Origin: Agapanthus africanus
Lineage: Eukaryota; Streptophyta; Magnoliopsida; Asparagales; Amaryllidaceae
Length of the DNA stretch: 64,000 nt
Reading direction: 5' to 3'
Assembly: GCA_030015575.1 (NCBI GenBank)
Contig: JASDDO010000006.1
Location: forward strand, 203,551,632 to 203,615,631
Shown: piece by piece, positions 10,740-22,034 of the stretch
Numbering within the stretch: position 1 is the stretch's first letter
Layout: each line of letters begins with the position of its first letter
Notes under the pieces: generated by a model
The model's input: the letters and a program-made list of their open reading frames with translations, nothing else
Told to the model about the DNA's origin: nothing
The model's database searches: none
Position numbers and translations under genes: made by a program

Positions 10740-11370
10740 ATATGTACCTACGGATTAAGCCGTAGGTATATATGTTGCCCCTACGGACATATCCGTAGGG
10801 GCAAACTATCAGGAAACCTGATATTTTTCCCACCTGATCTCAGTGCAGGGTGTTGGGAGTGCCCCTACGGATATGTCCGTAGGGGCCACTGTCTATCCCC
10901 TACGGAGTTATCCGTAGGGGCAAACTATCAGGAAACCTGATATTTTTCCCACCTGATCTCAGTGCAGGGTGTTGGGAGTGCCCCTACGGATATGTCCGTA
11001 GGGGCCACTGTCTATCCCCTACGGAGTTATCCGTAGGGGCCAAATATCAGGTTTCCTGATATTTTGCCCCTACGGAATATTACCTACGGATATATCCGTA
11101 GGGGTAGAACAAGGACCGACGGTTGTATCCGTAGGTACATACAATATATTCAAAAAAAATACATATATGATTTGATTACCCCTACGGAGTAATCGGTAGG
11201 GGCAACAACACCTACAGATATATCCGTAGGGGCAAGAATTTGCCCGTACGGGCAAGTTCAGGGCCTCAACTTGCACCTGCGGCCTTTGCACCTACGGGGT
11301 ATTTTTTCGCCCCTACGCAGATATCCGTAGGGGCAGTGGGTTGCCCCTATGGATAAATCCGTAGGGGCAA
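10740..11370. repeat. CACTA palindromic subterminal repeats
   Basis: About a dozen copies of a palindrome of the form CCCCTACGG-(4 to 7 nt)-CCGTAGGGG, mostly with ATAT, ATGT or AGTTAT centres. Two are perfect over more than 20 bp. A 119-bp unit carrying two palindromes is duplicated in tandem (10801-10919 and 10920-11038). In En/Spm such repeats are binding sites of the TNPA-type protein; here each site is also self-complementary. Confidence 0.85.
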
Positions 11371-11388
11371 CCCTTATTTGTAGTAGTG
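11371..11388 (-). repeat. CACTA right terminal inverted repeat
   Basis: On the minus strand it reads CACTACTACAAATAAGGG, followed at once by the subterminal palindromes. The partner terminus is outside the window. Confidence 0.8.
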
Positions 11389-11801
11389 ATTCATCCTTAT
11401 GTAACTTTATCTAGTCATGTCGCATTGATATGACCTAGTCTATAATGCCACAAGAAGGATTCGTTCATTTCTGAACTACTCCTCTTGTGTGTGTTCTACA
11501 TACTTTGAACTGTGGTTTGATTTAGAATGTATATGCTATTACATAACGTGCCTGATCTAATCAACTCTTGATTCAGGAAAATGTTCACAACATTATCCTC
11601 CAATACAAAATTATATCCTTCTTTAACAGAATAAAGAAACTGATGTAATTTTTTATATCAGGTTCGGTATCTAATAACATTTGTTCAGAATCAATGTATT
11701 TAATACAAGGTGATATGTGTCAGCATATGACCTGTTTCCCAACATGGTCTCTAGGTCCGTGTGCTTATCAATATAGCTAGTCATTGTAAGGACGTCGTCC
11801 C
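11389..11801 (-). pseudogene. Copia-2 protease/GAG-pre-integrase remnant
   Basis: Read on the minus strand, this aligns with Copia-1 at about 4290-4500, including the His-rich LWH-RLGHIN segment, but has stops and frameshifts. The region between the gag fragment and this segment is much shorter than in Copia-1, so the end of gag, the zinc knuckle and most of the protease are deleted. The CACTA insertion ends it. Confidence 0.8.
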
Positions 11802-12158
11802 CTACAGATGACCCGACAGAAGCAATTCGTTCGAGGTCTCATATTTTGCGATAAGAGATTGCTCTCCATATAAATCTTTGTTATGGAGGAAGATGGAAAC
11901 TAAGTCCATCTTCTCTTGCTGCTTCTGGTATATACCATCAACTGAAGCTAACACGAGGCACTTGGCATTCACACTGTCCTTTTCCCTTGTCTGACGGATA
12001 TCCATATCCGCAACGGTAGAAACTGGACCTGAAACGGCGGGGGCTTGAGTAGTAATATGGTGGTCCAGCTTGTCATAGGCAATGGACATCTGGACAGACC
12101 TTTTCCAGTCATAAAAGTCAGATTCAGTCAACTTGTTATCTAGATGTAACCTAGTCAT
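11802..12158 (-). pseudogene. gag: Copia-2 gag N-terminal fragment
   Basis: About 118 codons starting at the family ATG (12156-12158, minus strand) align with residues 1-115 of Copia-1 Gag. Shared patterns are YDKL, VSTVAD, CLVLAS and LYGEQS. The open frame runs upstream to 12221 without an ATG of its own family. After about residue 110 the similarity breaks off and the frame ends, so no functional Gag can be made. Confidence 0.85.
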
Positions 12159-14209
12159 GATCACATGGTCGCTGCAATTCAGAGAGAGAGAAGAAAACAC
12201 TTTAGCATGATGCTCTTGCAAGTTTAGATTGGTTTTAAGTTTATCTAAACTGGATGGCTCCCACTGTTTCTTGAATCCTTCCTCAAACCATAAAAGAAGA
12301 ATTGGTCAGGACTGATCTCACCGTACAATACTTGCTTAACCGTTCATCCAAGCTAGTGTCGGTACTTCGAGGGAGGTTTTACGATGCTTTCGCGAAGTTC
12401 CTTAATTAAATAACCTCTTTTCCCTAGAGGCGTAGCCCCGCTGACACTTTTCTAGACGCCTACTTGGATTATAGCATTGATCGTTAAGTGAAGAATCTCC
12501 CGATAAGTAGCATATACTCACAGTAGGATCGGGATCCAAATATCATCGTGTGATAATGCTGAAGGAATCCTACCAACATTATCAAACTCCAAATGGTATG
12601 CAACACTAGCAAGTTTTAGTTTCTTTAGAAACTCCCGATATGGATTTTTGCCCCATGCTCTTATGACCTTGACTAAGGGCCAACAAATCATAAGTCACAT
12701 GTCAAGTTCTTCCCATCATTATCCTTGTTAATTTGAACCCACCCGTACATACTCTTGACTAAAGGCCAACAAAGTAATACGACTGTCCCAAACCAACGCA
12801 TCTATCTATGCTACATATGAACACCACAGCAGCTACCAATCACTATGTCTTGACTAAGGGCCAAACAAACATAGCTTGAATACTACTGACCATCCATATG
12901 AAATGACGGAGGGCTACGACTGGTTTTGGCGAAACCGTGAACATAGTGAACTTGATATAACCGAAGGAACCTGATAGCTTTTTAAAATGAGTGGTTAAAG
13001 CTCCGCAATTAAAAATTCTGCTCTTTTAAAATAACCGAGTGGTTTCTTTTAAATTTGTTCCAACGATTCATCTTTGGTTTGTTTTCTTTGCATTAATATA
13101 ATGCATCCCATCATTTATCCTATCATTGCAGAAAACAACGAAAATACAACGTTCGCTTATGCCATCCGCATTCGCCACTGGGTCCCGGCATTCACCCGTT
13201 AGGTTACTTAACTAACGACAGAGCGGGGGCTGGGCTAGCGTGGATGCAAAACATATACAAAGCCAACTAGATATCATATATAGATATTGTACATTCGTCA
13301 AACGCAATAATAGTCATTCCAGATCACAGATGAACATATTGGATATACTAGGAATCCGCGTTTCGTTTGAGCCTGCAACAAAAGACGAATTACACGGTCG
13401 TGATGAATAGCCAAACCCCACCCTAGACCGCTACGGGTGCGGCAAACTACCCGCCTAGTACCAGAAGTGAAACAGTCTCCCTCAACAACGTGAGTAGGCC
13501 ATTAAACACTTCAAAGTACCCGGTAGTTTGTGCACCCCATCTTGGGTCTATCCTAGGAGCAAAAAACTGTAAATGAAATAATACAACGGTGGCTACAACC
13601 TCAACCCGGATGTGCCCCGCAAAAGAATATTACAACATATTACAATTTACATCGAATGAAAGATAAAAACTCTCATCTCACATCCCCGGCTATTCATCCA
13701 TGACAATCCAATGAAGTTCATATCCACAAACCAATATCCATTACAGAAATGTGCAACCCCCAACTAATCGACATACTAGCAATTAGGGGAGGTTTACGAA
13801 CAAATCAAACAACACAATTAGTAAATAACTTAGAATTTCGATCGACAACCTATTTTCCGTGTCTACCGCAAATGCAAGCCAGCACTGAAAAACCTGGGTA
13901 GAAACAAAATATACAGGAAAACAGAACACCCAAAAATAAGAGTTACTGTGTAAATACGAGTCGACTCGGCCGCGGATCCGCGGCGGATTGCACCAATCCA
14001 CCGTGCTTCCACGGTCGTCTCACCGAGTTAGAAACTCGTATTTCTCCAGTATTCTTAGAATTCCCTGCAGTGAATTTTCATGCCTCTGAAATAATTTTTT
14101 CGACAGGTTTAAAATCGACAGAAACTTGAGGGTCCGGGGTTAGGTTTTCGTGTTTTTCCGACGATCGAAGTTCTAATTAGTTGCTAACAAGCTAGTAAAG
14201 GTTTAGTAG
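12159..14209 (-). other. Copia-2 leader
   Basis: Homologous to the Copia-1 leader in reverse orientation. It carries three copies of the repeated hairpin motif (near 12668, 12755 and 12850), here with G-U-containing stems in the sense direction. No gene is supported. Confidence 0.8.
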
Positions 14210-14221
14210 GCTTTGATACCA
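14210..14221 (-). other. Copia-2 primer binding site
   Basis: Minus-strand TGGTATCAAAGC next to the LTR, one mismatch from the tRNA-Met complement. The change is a C to T on the plus strand. Confidence 0.85.
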
Positions 14222-14222
14222 C

Positions 14223-16169
14223 TGTAAGTCCATGTCATGCACCCCACGTGTTCGCGGGGAGGCGGAATATATGAAAAACAATTATCAAAGCTTTGTAACA
14301 CGGACTTGAGCACACGGATCGTGTCTAAACCATTACTAGAAAACAATGAGAGGTTTAACTACTCGGATTCGAAGTTATACCTCACGTTACTTGTCCTTCG
14401 GGTCTTCATCGCTGTCCTCCACACCTTGTAGGCTCTATGGAACATGGGCACCTCAACGGCCTCCTTGAGTCAAAGACGATCCACCCGAGAGTCTATAGTC
14501 CGAGCTCCTATCTCGAATCTGAGATAACTATGGCTTCTAGTTTGCTAATCTAGAAGTCCTAGAGGGTGTAGAGTATTTGGATGGATTACTTAGTCACTTA
14601 AACCCTAGGATTCTCAACTCATGAGAGCTTTTAGGTTTTGAGGAAGAAGAAGATAACTTGAGGAGAGAGAAAGCTTTTGTGATAATTAAATGAATAATTC
14701 TAATGCTAGAATATTATGAAGCATAATAATATCTCTCTTGATAATATCAAGATAATATATAGCATGCTTCATTTAATTCTAAGGGTGAATCGCCTCATGA
14801 GTCATTAAGCATTTAATATAAACATACACCTCATCCTCCACCTCATTTAATTTAAATCCCAAAAAAGAATTAAACACAAATGTGTCATCTTCTTCTAGAA
14901 GCTTCCCGACAAATTACGAGACTGCCCCTCCAATCCGTATTTCCGAAAAACACGGATAATCTTTGACTGAATAAATCCATCTGTATAATACTATAATCTG
15001 GCTTAAACCAAAGCCCGCTAGTATTATCTGCCCGATCATAGTACGTGCACAAGTGTACGTAAGTGATCGCGGCCCTGCCGTAAAACCATACGGCCTCTAC
15101 ACCTTTTGCCCGGTGCAGGGAAACTCTCTGTGTGGAACTCTAAAGACTCGACACTACGCTGGCAGTAGGTTTAACTACAGGCCGCAAGTGGTACGAGCTG
15201 TACATAACGGTCCCCAGGTAGATGTCGATAAGAAGGCCGATGAGTAAACCCATCCGAACTCCAACTGAGCCTGTATGTGACAATCTCCGTACAGTCCGGT
15301 CTGTTCGTCTAGGACTATCGCATATCGGACCTAGAGGCGGTAAACGTCAGACCCCTAATAGCGGTATAAGTCGTGTCGGAGTGTAGCCCATTACAACTTG
15401 AGAAACTACTGGAACCTACCAGTAAATCTCGCATGCCCTAGCCAGGGACTTTGAGTAATGGCTCTCCATACACAGCGCGATATCAACCCCCAATCCTGGG
15501 AGAGACGAATCATGTCTAACCGCCACTGCCTCCAAATGCTTCGGGACTGCACTCAACTACTACATGTTTGTACAACTCCTTTGAGCCGTGGTAGGGTAGT
15601 AATCTAAGTACAGTGGGAACACACTCGAGGCGAAGGAGCAGTGTCAAGTCGACGGACTAAGCTGTACACATGTCACCTGGGAACTGCTATCTGACGATAG
15701 GTATAAAACCAACCTGCAGTTCCCGGCGAGTCCTGTCCGGTGTACCCGTAACCTAACGAGCACCTGCATACTATCTCCAGTACGACGTACCGATGGCTGT
15801 GGGACAGAACATCTCCTGAGCTGGGATGAGAAGCATATACACCAGTCTACTCCGGAGTATCGATGACCCATCTCAATAATCCTACGACCAGGGACCTGTA
15901 TAGAATGTTGCTTATAGACTACCCAGCCCCCACTAGTATGACTGCCATCACAACGCTGGTAATCAAGCAAAGATCCTAAGGGCTCTACTAATATGTATAA
16001 GTGATATGTTAAAAGAAACATATGCACATATTAAAGTAGAAACAAACCAAGTAGCATACTACCATTTTTAGCAAGACTGTCAATACAACTGTGAATATCC
16101 CTAGCTTCCATTAAGTAATATACAAACTAGTATAATACAGTAATGGCCTCTAGGGCATAAACATTAACA
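14223..16169 (-). repeat. Copia-2 5' LTR (1947 bp)
   Basis: In element orientation it begins TGTTAATG and ends ACTTACA. The first bases and the block around GCCCTAGAGG match Copia-1. The end block, through the region encoding the pyrimidine tract, has diverged strongly. No W-box cluster like that of Copia-1 is seen. Confidence 0.9.
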
Positions 16170-17453
16170 TCATTCGTCTCAGAACATATCAAGTGATCAC
16201 ATCACAGAATATCAGCAACAGAAGAACACATATGAAATATTGGATATACTAGGAATTCCGTGTTTTAAATTAATCCAGTAAAAAATGCGGATTCCACGGT
16301 CGTGATGAATAGCCAAACCCACATCCCTAAACCCCTACGAGAGCGGCAAGCAACCCTCCCAATTCTAGAGTTAGGAGACCCGGTCTCGACTCCTCGAGTT
16401 GGTCTCCCACTGGACCCTAGAACCCGGTTACTTGTGCTCCCCGCCTTGGGTCTATCCTAATACGGAAAAGTAAATAATATACAACAATGGTGACATCATC
16501 CTCAACCCGGAAGTGCCCCAATAAAAGAATATTACATACAAGCTTTTACATGAATGAAAATGAAAAACTATCATCTCACATAAAACCCCCGGTTATTCAA
16601 AACACGACGATCCAATATAACATATCACGGCAACACATAACATCACATGTCATCAACGTAAGTAAATATGCATATCCCAATTCTCGTTGACATATAGTAA
16701 CGAAACGGGCGATATACCACATATTACACTTACGGTCGCAAAAGAGAAAGTGAAAAACTACAACAATTGGAATCCGCAACCACCTTAGACATCATAAACC
16801 CAATGTATCACATACTTTGGATTTCATGCCCAACAAAATGAATTCCTTAGACATCACATGCATAACAATTATAAACCCCGCATTTTAGTCTCGATATTGA
16901 AAACACTTTCCAATAACATGTCGGGTAATTCAACAAGATTCCCGATAACTTGATCGAATGCTCGTCGGAAACTTTAGTAGACGGCCGCACCCCCGATGCC
17001 GTCGACGAAGTGCACTAAGGCGGAACACCGCGGCCGCGAGCACTCGAACGGATGCTTTTGGCGACGGGGTTCTCCTACAATCACTTGGTCGGGGCTATGG
17101 GGAATGGCTATCTATTAAGGTTACCCGGCGAGTATCCGCGTACACAATGTAATTGCGACGGACTTTTGATCCACATAAAAATTCTGTGGCAACCGATCAA
17201 TTGAGACTAAACTACTAGATTTATAAAATTCAAACTAGTTATCACATAAATAATTATGTGGATTCCAAATATTGTATCACAATCACAGATAGCTAGACGA
17301 TGTTAAACTTTTTGATCGAATAAACAAACACCTAAAATTTCCCAAAGAGCTCAACACTTGAGCGGAGTTCATAAAGTACCCAGAACATGCCACAGCTCCT
17401 ATGAACCATCCGTAGAAAAGTCGACCCATGCCTCATTCATGTCGCCACGGAAC
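16170..17453 (-). other. Copia-3 leader, part 1 (distal)
   Basis: About 1.28 kb with no gene. It aligns with 43905-45130 of the Copia-4 leader in the same orientation, sharing blocks such as GATATACTAGG and a stretch near 16960-17140. It continues at 28788 after Gypsy-1. The downstream part of Copia-3, including its coding region, would lie left of the window beyond Copia-2. Confidence 0.85.
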
Positions 17454-20400
17454 TGTAACACCTTAGAATGTGTTTTGTAGCTAATTATATTTTAATGTAT
17501 GGTTGTTAATAAAAAGTTTACCAAATTAAGTTTTAAATATTTTATCCTATTTAATGAATATTTTATTATATTTTTCCTAGGCACACACACACACTTGTGC
17601 ATGTTAACTAGGGTGCTAATTGGGAGGTTAATCATGATTAGCAATCATAGTTAGCTAACCATTTTCCTTTGAGCTTGTTTTATTAATTGTTTTGGAGTTT
17701 TGGGTTTAATAGTGTGCATGGTTGTTTTTAAATAAAATGAATTTGAAAAAAGGTTTTAATATTTGTTCTATTATTCATGGTTGACTTTGTGTGAGGGAGA
17801 GAGAGCATGGGGTGCATGGTGTGAACCATGCCTCTTTAATGAGGAGAGAGAAGGTGAGAGGGAGGGGTCTTTTGCCTTGCACTCTTTTCTCAACTTCTCA
17901 CTCTCATTCTCTCTCTCAAACACACACACACTCACACACAACAACAACAGAAGCAGCAGCAAGCAGCAGTGGCAGCAACAACAACAACATCAGCAACAAC
18001 TGCAACAACAACAGCAATGGCAGTAGCAGGAGCTCCAGCAACCTACAGCAGCTCTTCTTCACTTCTTCACCTGCTCTCTAGGGTTCTTTAGGGTATACTT
18101 CCTAACCCAATCCCCTAGTTGCTTAAGTTGTGCATCGATTAGCTTCTATTAGTGTAAATAGCTAGTTTAGTGCTAATTATGGTGATTTGTGTGGAACTTC
18201 GATTATGTGGTGATTGTGTTGTTTAACCCTACCCATTTAAGTGTTATTAGGGTCACTTTAACTGAGTTTAACCCTAGATTACAATAAAATACCATAGGGT
18301 TTCCTTTTAGTGCAAATTGGTGATTTTAAAGCGATATATTAGCATTTTTGTGATCTGCTTTGGACCCGGTACCTTCAGGTTAAAATTGAGGAAACTGGAG
18401 CATGCTCACTAGGTTTATACAACACCACAAGAACACGAGACCCCCATTCCCAACTGAGGCCGCAGATTTATTAGGTTTGGCCGTAATTTGCGGCCAAGTA
18501 GGGGGCAGGGATGTTGAGGTCTTGGCTAGGGTTGTCTATAGGGTTGTATAGGGCTTTGGCATGTCTAGTTTTGTAATATTTTGCCTGTAGGAAAATCTGG
18601 GACTATATATCGTATTTGATGTTCGTTGTGTTTGCGCGATACGCGCGATACGTGAGAAGGTTCTGTGATCCAGCGTATTGCGGCGTGTCGCGATGGTTTT
18701 AGACGCGTACACATACGTTTCAGCGTATCGTGCACACGCGCGTTTAGTTCGCGACGCGAGTTTCTCGTTTTGGTTCGATATCGCGTTTTGCGAGATATTT
18801 GGCTTATATATGATTTCCATATCTTATTTGCAGGTTTGCAGGCAGGGACTACGGACACTACTACAGGGGGAGCAGATGGTAGGATTCACCTAGCGTGGAG
18901 CGTAGGTGAGTAGATTTAACATCTACAGGGGAATCGCCCGCATGGCGTTATGCGTCTGGGCTAGGATTCAATACCTGTCGCATATTCTACGTCATTGTTA
19001 GAATTGTGCCTTTACTGTATTTCCTTGATATAGTGGTACTGTGACTAGCAGCCGTAGGGCACTGCACACATTATTGACGGTTCATGTTGCACGAGCACGG
19101 ATTGTATGCTACACACACACCGTCAATAATTGCCATGTCACACACTAACCATTATAGATACTATTGCTTACCACACATGACATCTAGCTTATCGGTATAC
19201 CTATAGTGTATCATACCTTTAGTGATAGGTACACATACACCTTGCGATACAGCTACAAGTATACCTTGCACATATTTTAGTTATACCGGGGGGGTATCCT
19301 ACATATTTTACATATACCCAGGGGGGTATACGACATCAGATCTTATAGATAGATACATATACATTGCTACACCTGTATGTTACACACATATTCAGTTGCA
19401 GTTACATATTTACATTTACTGGTGTTACTTAGCTGTACCTTATTGGTTTCGCATACATCTGGTTTCAGCTACATATTCTTATTTATATGCTCGCATTTCA
19501 GATATATCGCATATATTTATTCCTGGATTTGCGCATTGTTATTGGGATTTTAGATGATGTTTTCTGGATTTGGGAACCGCGGGAGTTCATGAAATTATGC
19601 ATACATTGGAAAACCTGGTTTCCTTGATATGATATTTGCGCATCCACCATGAGCTTTTTCGGTGCTGATATGTATATACCCCTACGAGGAGGCGTCGAGG
19701 CCGTAGAGGGTACATGGTGGGGCCCAGTATGGTTCCCCTCGGCAAGAAGATCGATGGATTTTGCCGATTGAGCCTGGAGGCGGGCTAGTACCTACCGGTG
19801 ACAGTACTGATGACTCGGCGGGGGTCATGGAGACACCGTTGGGAGTCATGCACGTATGCATACGTCGAAAGGCGAGGGTCAGAGCTAGGCACCCGTGCTT
19901 TCGGGACAGCGTATGATACGTACCTATCAGGATTTCTGTGTCGATGCTTGGCACATTGTTTTCATGATATTTCTTGTAATACCTTTGTATATATAACAGG
20001 GGATTAGCCGTTGTTATATATACCCTTACACCAATATTAGTGGAATGGGACGCTAATATATGTATATTGCCCCCATCATATTTATTTCTGCAAATATATA
20101 TATACCTTAGGATGTTAGAAACTTACTTGAGATTCGACTTGGGATATATGTGATTCATTGAGATTGGATAATGGATATGAAGGAGATTGTTGATTTGTAC
20201 ATTCGAGATATAGGGGATTACTCGATATTGTACATTGAGGTGATGTGAGACTTATATGATGTGAGACCCCAGTTTGGGGGCTGATTTGAGGATTTAGGAT
20301 TTGAGCGTCTTGATGGATTGTGATCCTACCACGATGTCAGGTTTCCGTGGAAATGACATATTCCACCCCATACCTCACACTTACCTATTTTATGCACAGT

Positions 20401-21194
20401 TTCTTATATTGGTAGTACCTGTTAGTGTACCCTTATGATAGTTGCATATCTACTTTCTCATATCCCTATTGTATACTATTATCATGTCACCATCGCTTCA
20501 CACATTGATTGTACCTATTAGTGTACTTTCCATTATTTTGCATTTGCATGACATGTTATTACTGTAATCGCATATCTTAGATTCATGCTGTACGTACATT
20601 CCTGCGATTACCTGCATATGTTATCTACTATTCACGAGTTGGCAACTCACCCCCGTTGTGCCACAGGTGTTTCAGGTTGTTCCCCAGAATAGTCGAGGCA
20701 GGCTATTCAGCTTTTCAGCTATCCTCTTTTGCTACAAATACCGCATCAGCTCACAGTACTATTTTGCTTAGGTGGGTTTTGGTGGTCATCTGTATTTTGT
20801 ATTGTATATTCGTTGTATCTTGTACTCTCCATCTACTATTATGTTGTTGACTTAGAGACTTGGTGAGGGCGTTACTGTATATTATTTGTGGGTTTGTTGT
20901 CTTTTATATACAGCTTTCTCTCTATTGTCCTTATTTCTTCACTATAGCTTCATATTTTTGTGTTGTATTCATCTTGGCTAGTTTTTACAAAAAGGGGTGT
21001 TGCTAAAATTTTAAAGAAATAAAGTAGGACTTTTAAAGAATTTGGGTTGCGATTTCAAATGTTTCAAAAACTTATATTATCTTTTCCGTATTTTTATGGT
21101 TTAGATTTCTGGGTTTTGGCTTTCTTTTACTGCGCTACGTCTTTAGGCGTTGCGTAGTATTAGGGCCGTCACGGGCCAATTTTGGGTCGTGACA
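17454..21194 (+). repeat. Gypsy-1 5' LTR (3741 bp)
   Basis: Starts TGTAACACCTTAG and ends GGGTCGTGACA. It holds CA microsatellites, a CAG/CAA triplet tract (17940-18030), GTTGGCAACTCACC near 20640 shared with Gypsy-2, and a 12-bp stem-loop at 19070-19130. Short ORFs inside are not similar to known proteins. Confidence 0.95.
19070..19130 (+). other. Conserved LTR stem-loop, Gypsy-1 5' copy
   Basis: Arms ATTATTGACGGT (19070-19081) and ACCGTCAATAAT (19119-19130) are perfectly complementary over 12 bp and enclose a 37-nt loop. The equivalent Gypsy-2 structure has different but equally complementary arms. The Gypsy-1 3' LTR copy (26658-26718) has one mismatch near the base. Confidence 0.7.
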
Positions 21195-21198
21195 AAGT

Positions 21199-21210
21199 TG
21201 GTATCAGAGC
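21199..21210 (+). other. Gypsy-1 primer binding site
   Basis: TGGTATCAGAGC, a perfect tRNA-Met complement, four bases after the LTR end. Confidence 0.93.
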
Positions 21211-21428
21211 GCTAGGTTTTACCTTTCGGAGTGTAGGATGACCTTAGTATGATGGAGTAGGTAGCTTAAGCAGAGGAACGTAGTGTGTGTATGTCTGCAG
21301 CATACCCACGATACGGTACTTTGCATTAAGTGACCTAAGTACAAATTGCTTGAAATTCCTTCCTTGATGATTCATATCCTTGAGATTCGATTCCTTATTC
21401 TCATCGAATATTATATCTATTTATAGCC

Positions 21429-22034
21429 TTGCCGCCGATGACTATGGGGACTCAGAGTGATGCAGCGAGGGCCGAGGTCAGAGTTGGCTCGGGTGAGACG
21501 AGTACTGACCAGGATGGCACTCTAGTTGCACAGGTGCAGACGGATCAGCCTACGACTTATACTATGGATAGAATTTTGGTAGAGATGCAGGATTTCCGCC
21601 AGACTATGAGTTCATTGGTTGATGTCGTTCGGGAGCTACGACAGGAGGTTGTCACCCCTGTTACTCAGTTGTCACTTGCGATCAGCATGCAGCAGTCCGT
21701 CACTTACATAGCACCAGTGGTTGCAGCTCCAGTTGATGAGGCGCATATTCCAGAGGCTCAGAGAGTTCCAGGACAGTGGAGGACTCGTACCAGTGTACCA
21801 CCCCAGAGACAAAGGTTTGGTCATCGGGACAGATTTCGTGGCCATCGCGGGAGTAGCAGAGGCTTAGGACGAGGACAGTCGTTCAGCTCTCATCCCCAGG
21901 ATGGTCAGCAGTCAGCGCGTGGATGCTTTCGATGCGGAAGCCTTCAGCACTTTGTCAGGGATTGTTCCTTAGCACCTCGTCATGATCATTTTCAGAGAGG
22001 CCGTGGATGTGGAAGATTTGCTCAGAGGGCTTAG
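21429..22034 (+). pseudogene. gag: Gypsy-1 gag relic with capsid core deleted in frame
   Basis: An open frame of about 200 codons. The N-terminus aligns with Gypsy-2 Gag (ARAE-RV) and the C-terminus keeps an Arg/Gly-rich stretch and a CCHC knuckle (CFRCGSLQHFVRDC). Roughly 150-190 residues between them, covering the retrotransposon gag/capsid domain of Gypsy-2, are missing without loss of frame. The family start codon has become TTG at 21429; the next ATG is 21438. Whether the shortened product is made is unknown. It might bind RNA through the knuckle, which would be inference. Confidence 0.75.

Larger units (their letters stand above)
9173..11388 (+). mobile_element. 3' half of a CACTA (En/Spm) DNA transposon
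   Basis: Contents: the last four exons of a transposon gene, a unique spacer, an array of palindromic subterminal repeats and a terminal sequence that reads CACTACTACAAATAAGGG on the minus strand. The CACTA terminus, subterminal repeats and an En/Spm-like gene together identify the superfamily. The right end at 11388 abuts the pol remnant of Copia-2. Bases 11389-11391 (att) would be the 3-bp target duplication. The 5' half lies left of the window, beyond Copia-1. Confidence 0.85.
11389..16169 (-). mobile_element. Copia-2: decayed copia element (5' part), minus strand
   Basis: Contents from high to low coordinates: 5' LTR, primer site, leader, gag fragment, then a protease/pre-integrase remnant cut at 11388 by the CACTA element. 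The rest lies left of the window. Its LTR belongs with that of Copia-1. It sits inside the leader of Copia-3: sequence right of 16169 continues a leader also seen in Copia-4. The expected target duplication on this side is tcatt (16170-16174). Confidence 0.9.

Noticed and set aside
11560..11575. AATCAACTCTTGATT palindrome resembling the Copia-4 LTR hairpin
   Set aside because: It lies in the Copia-2 coding relic and aligns with the Copia-1 codons for HLNQVLI; the resemblance is coincidental.
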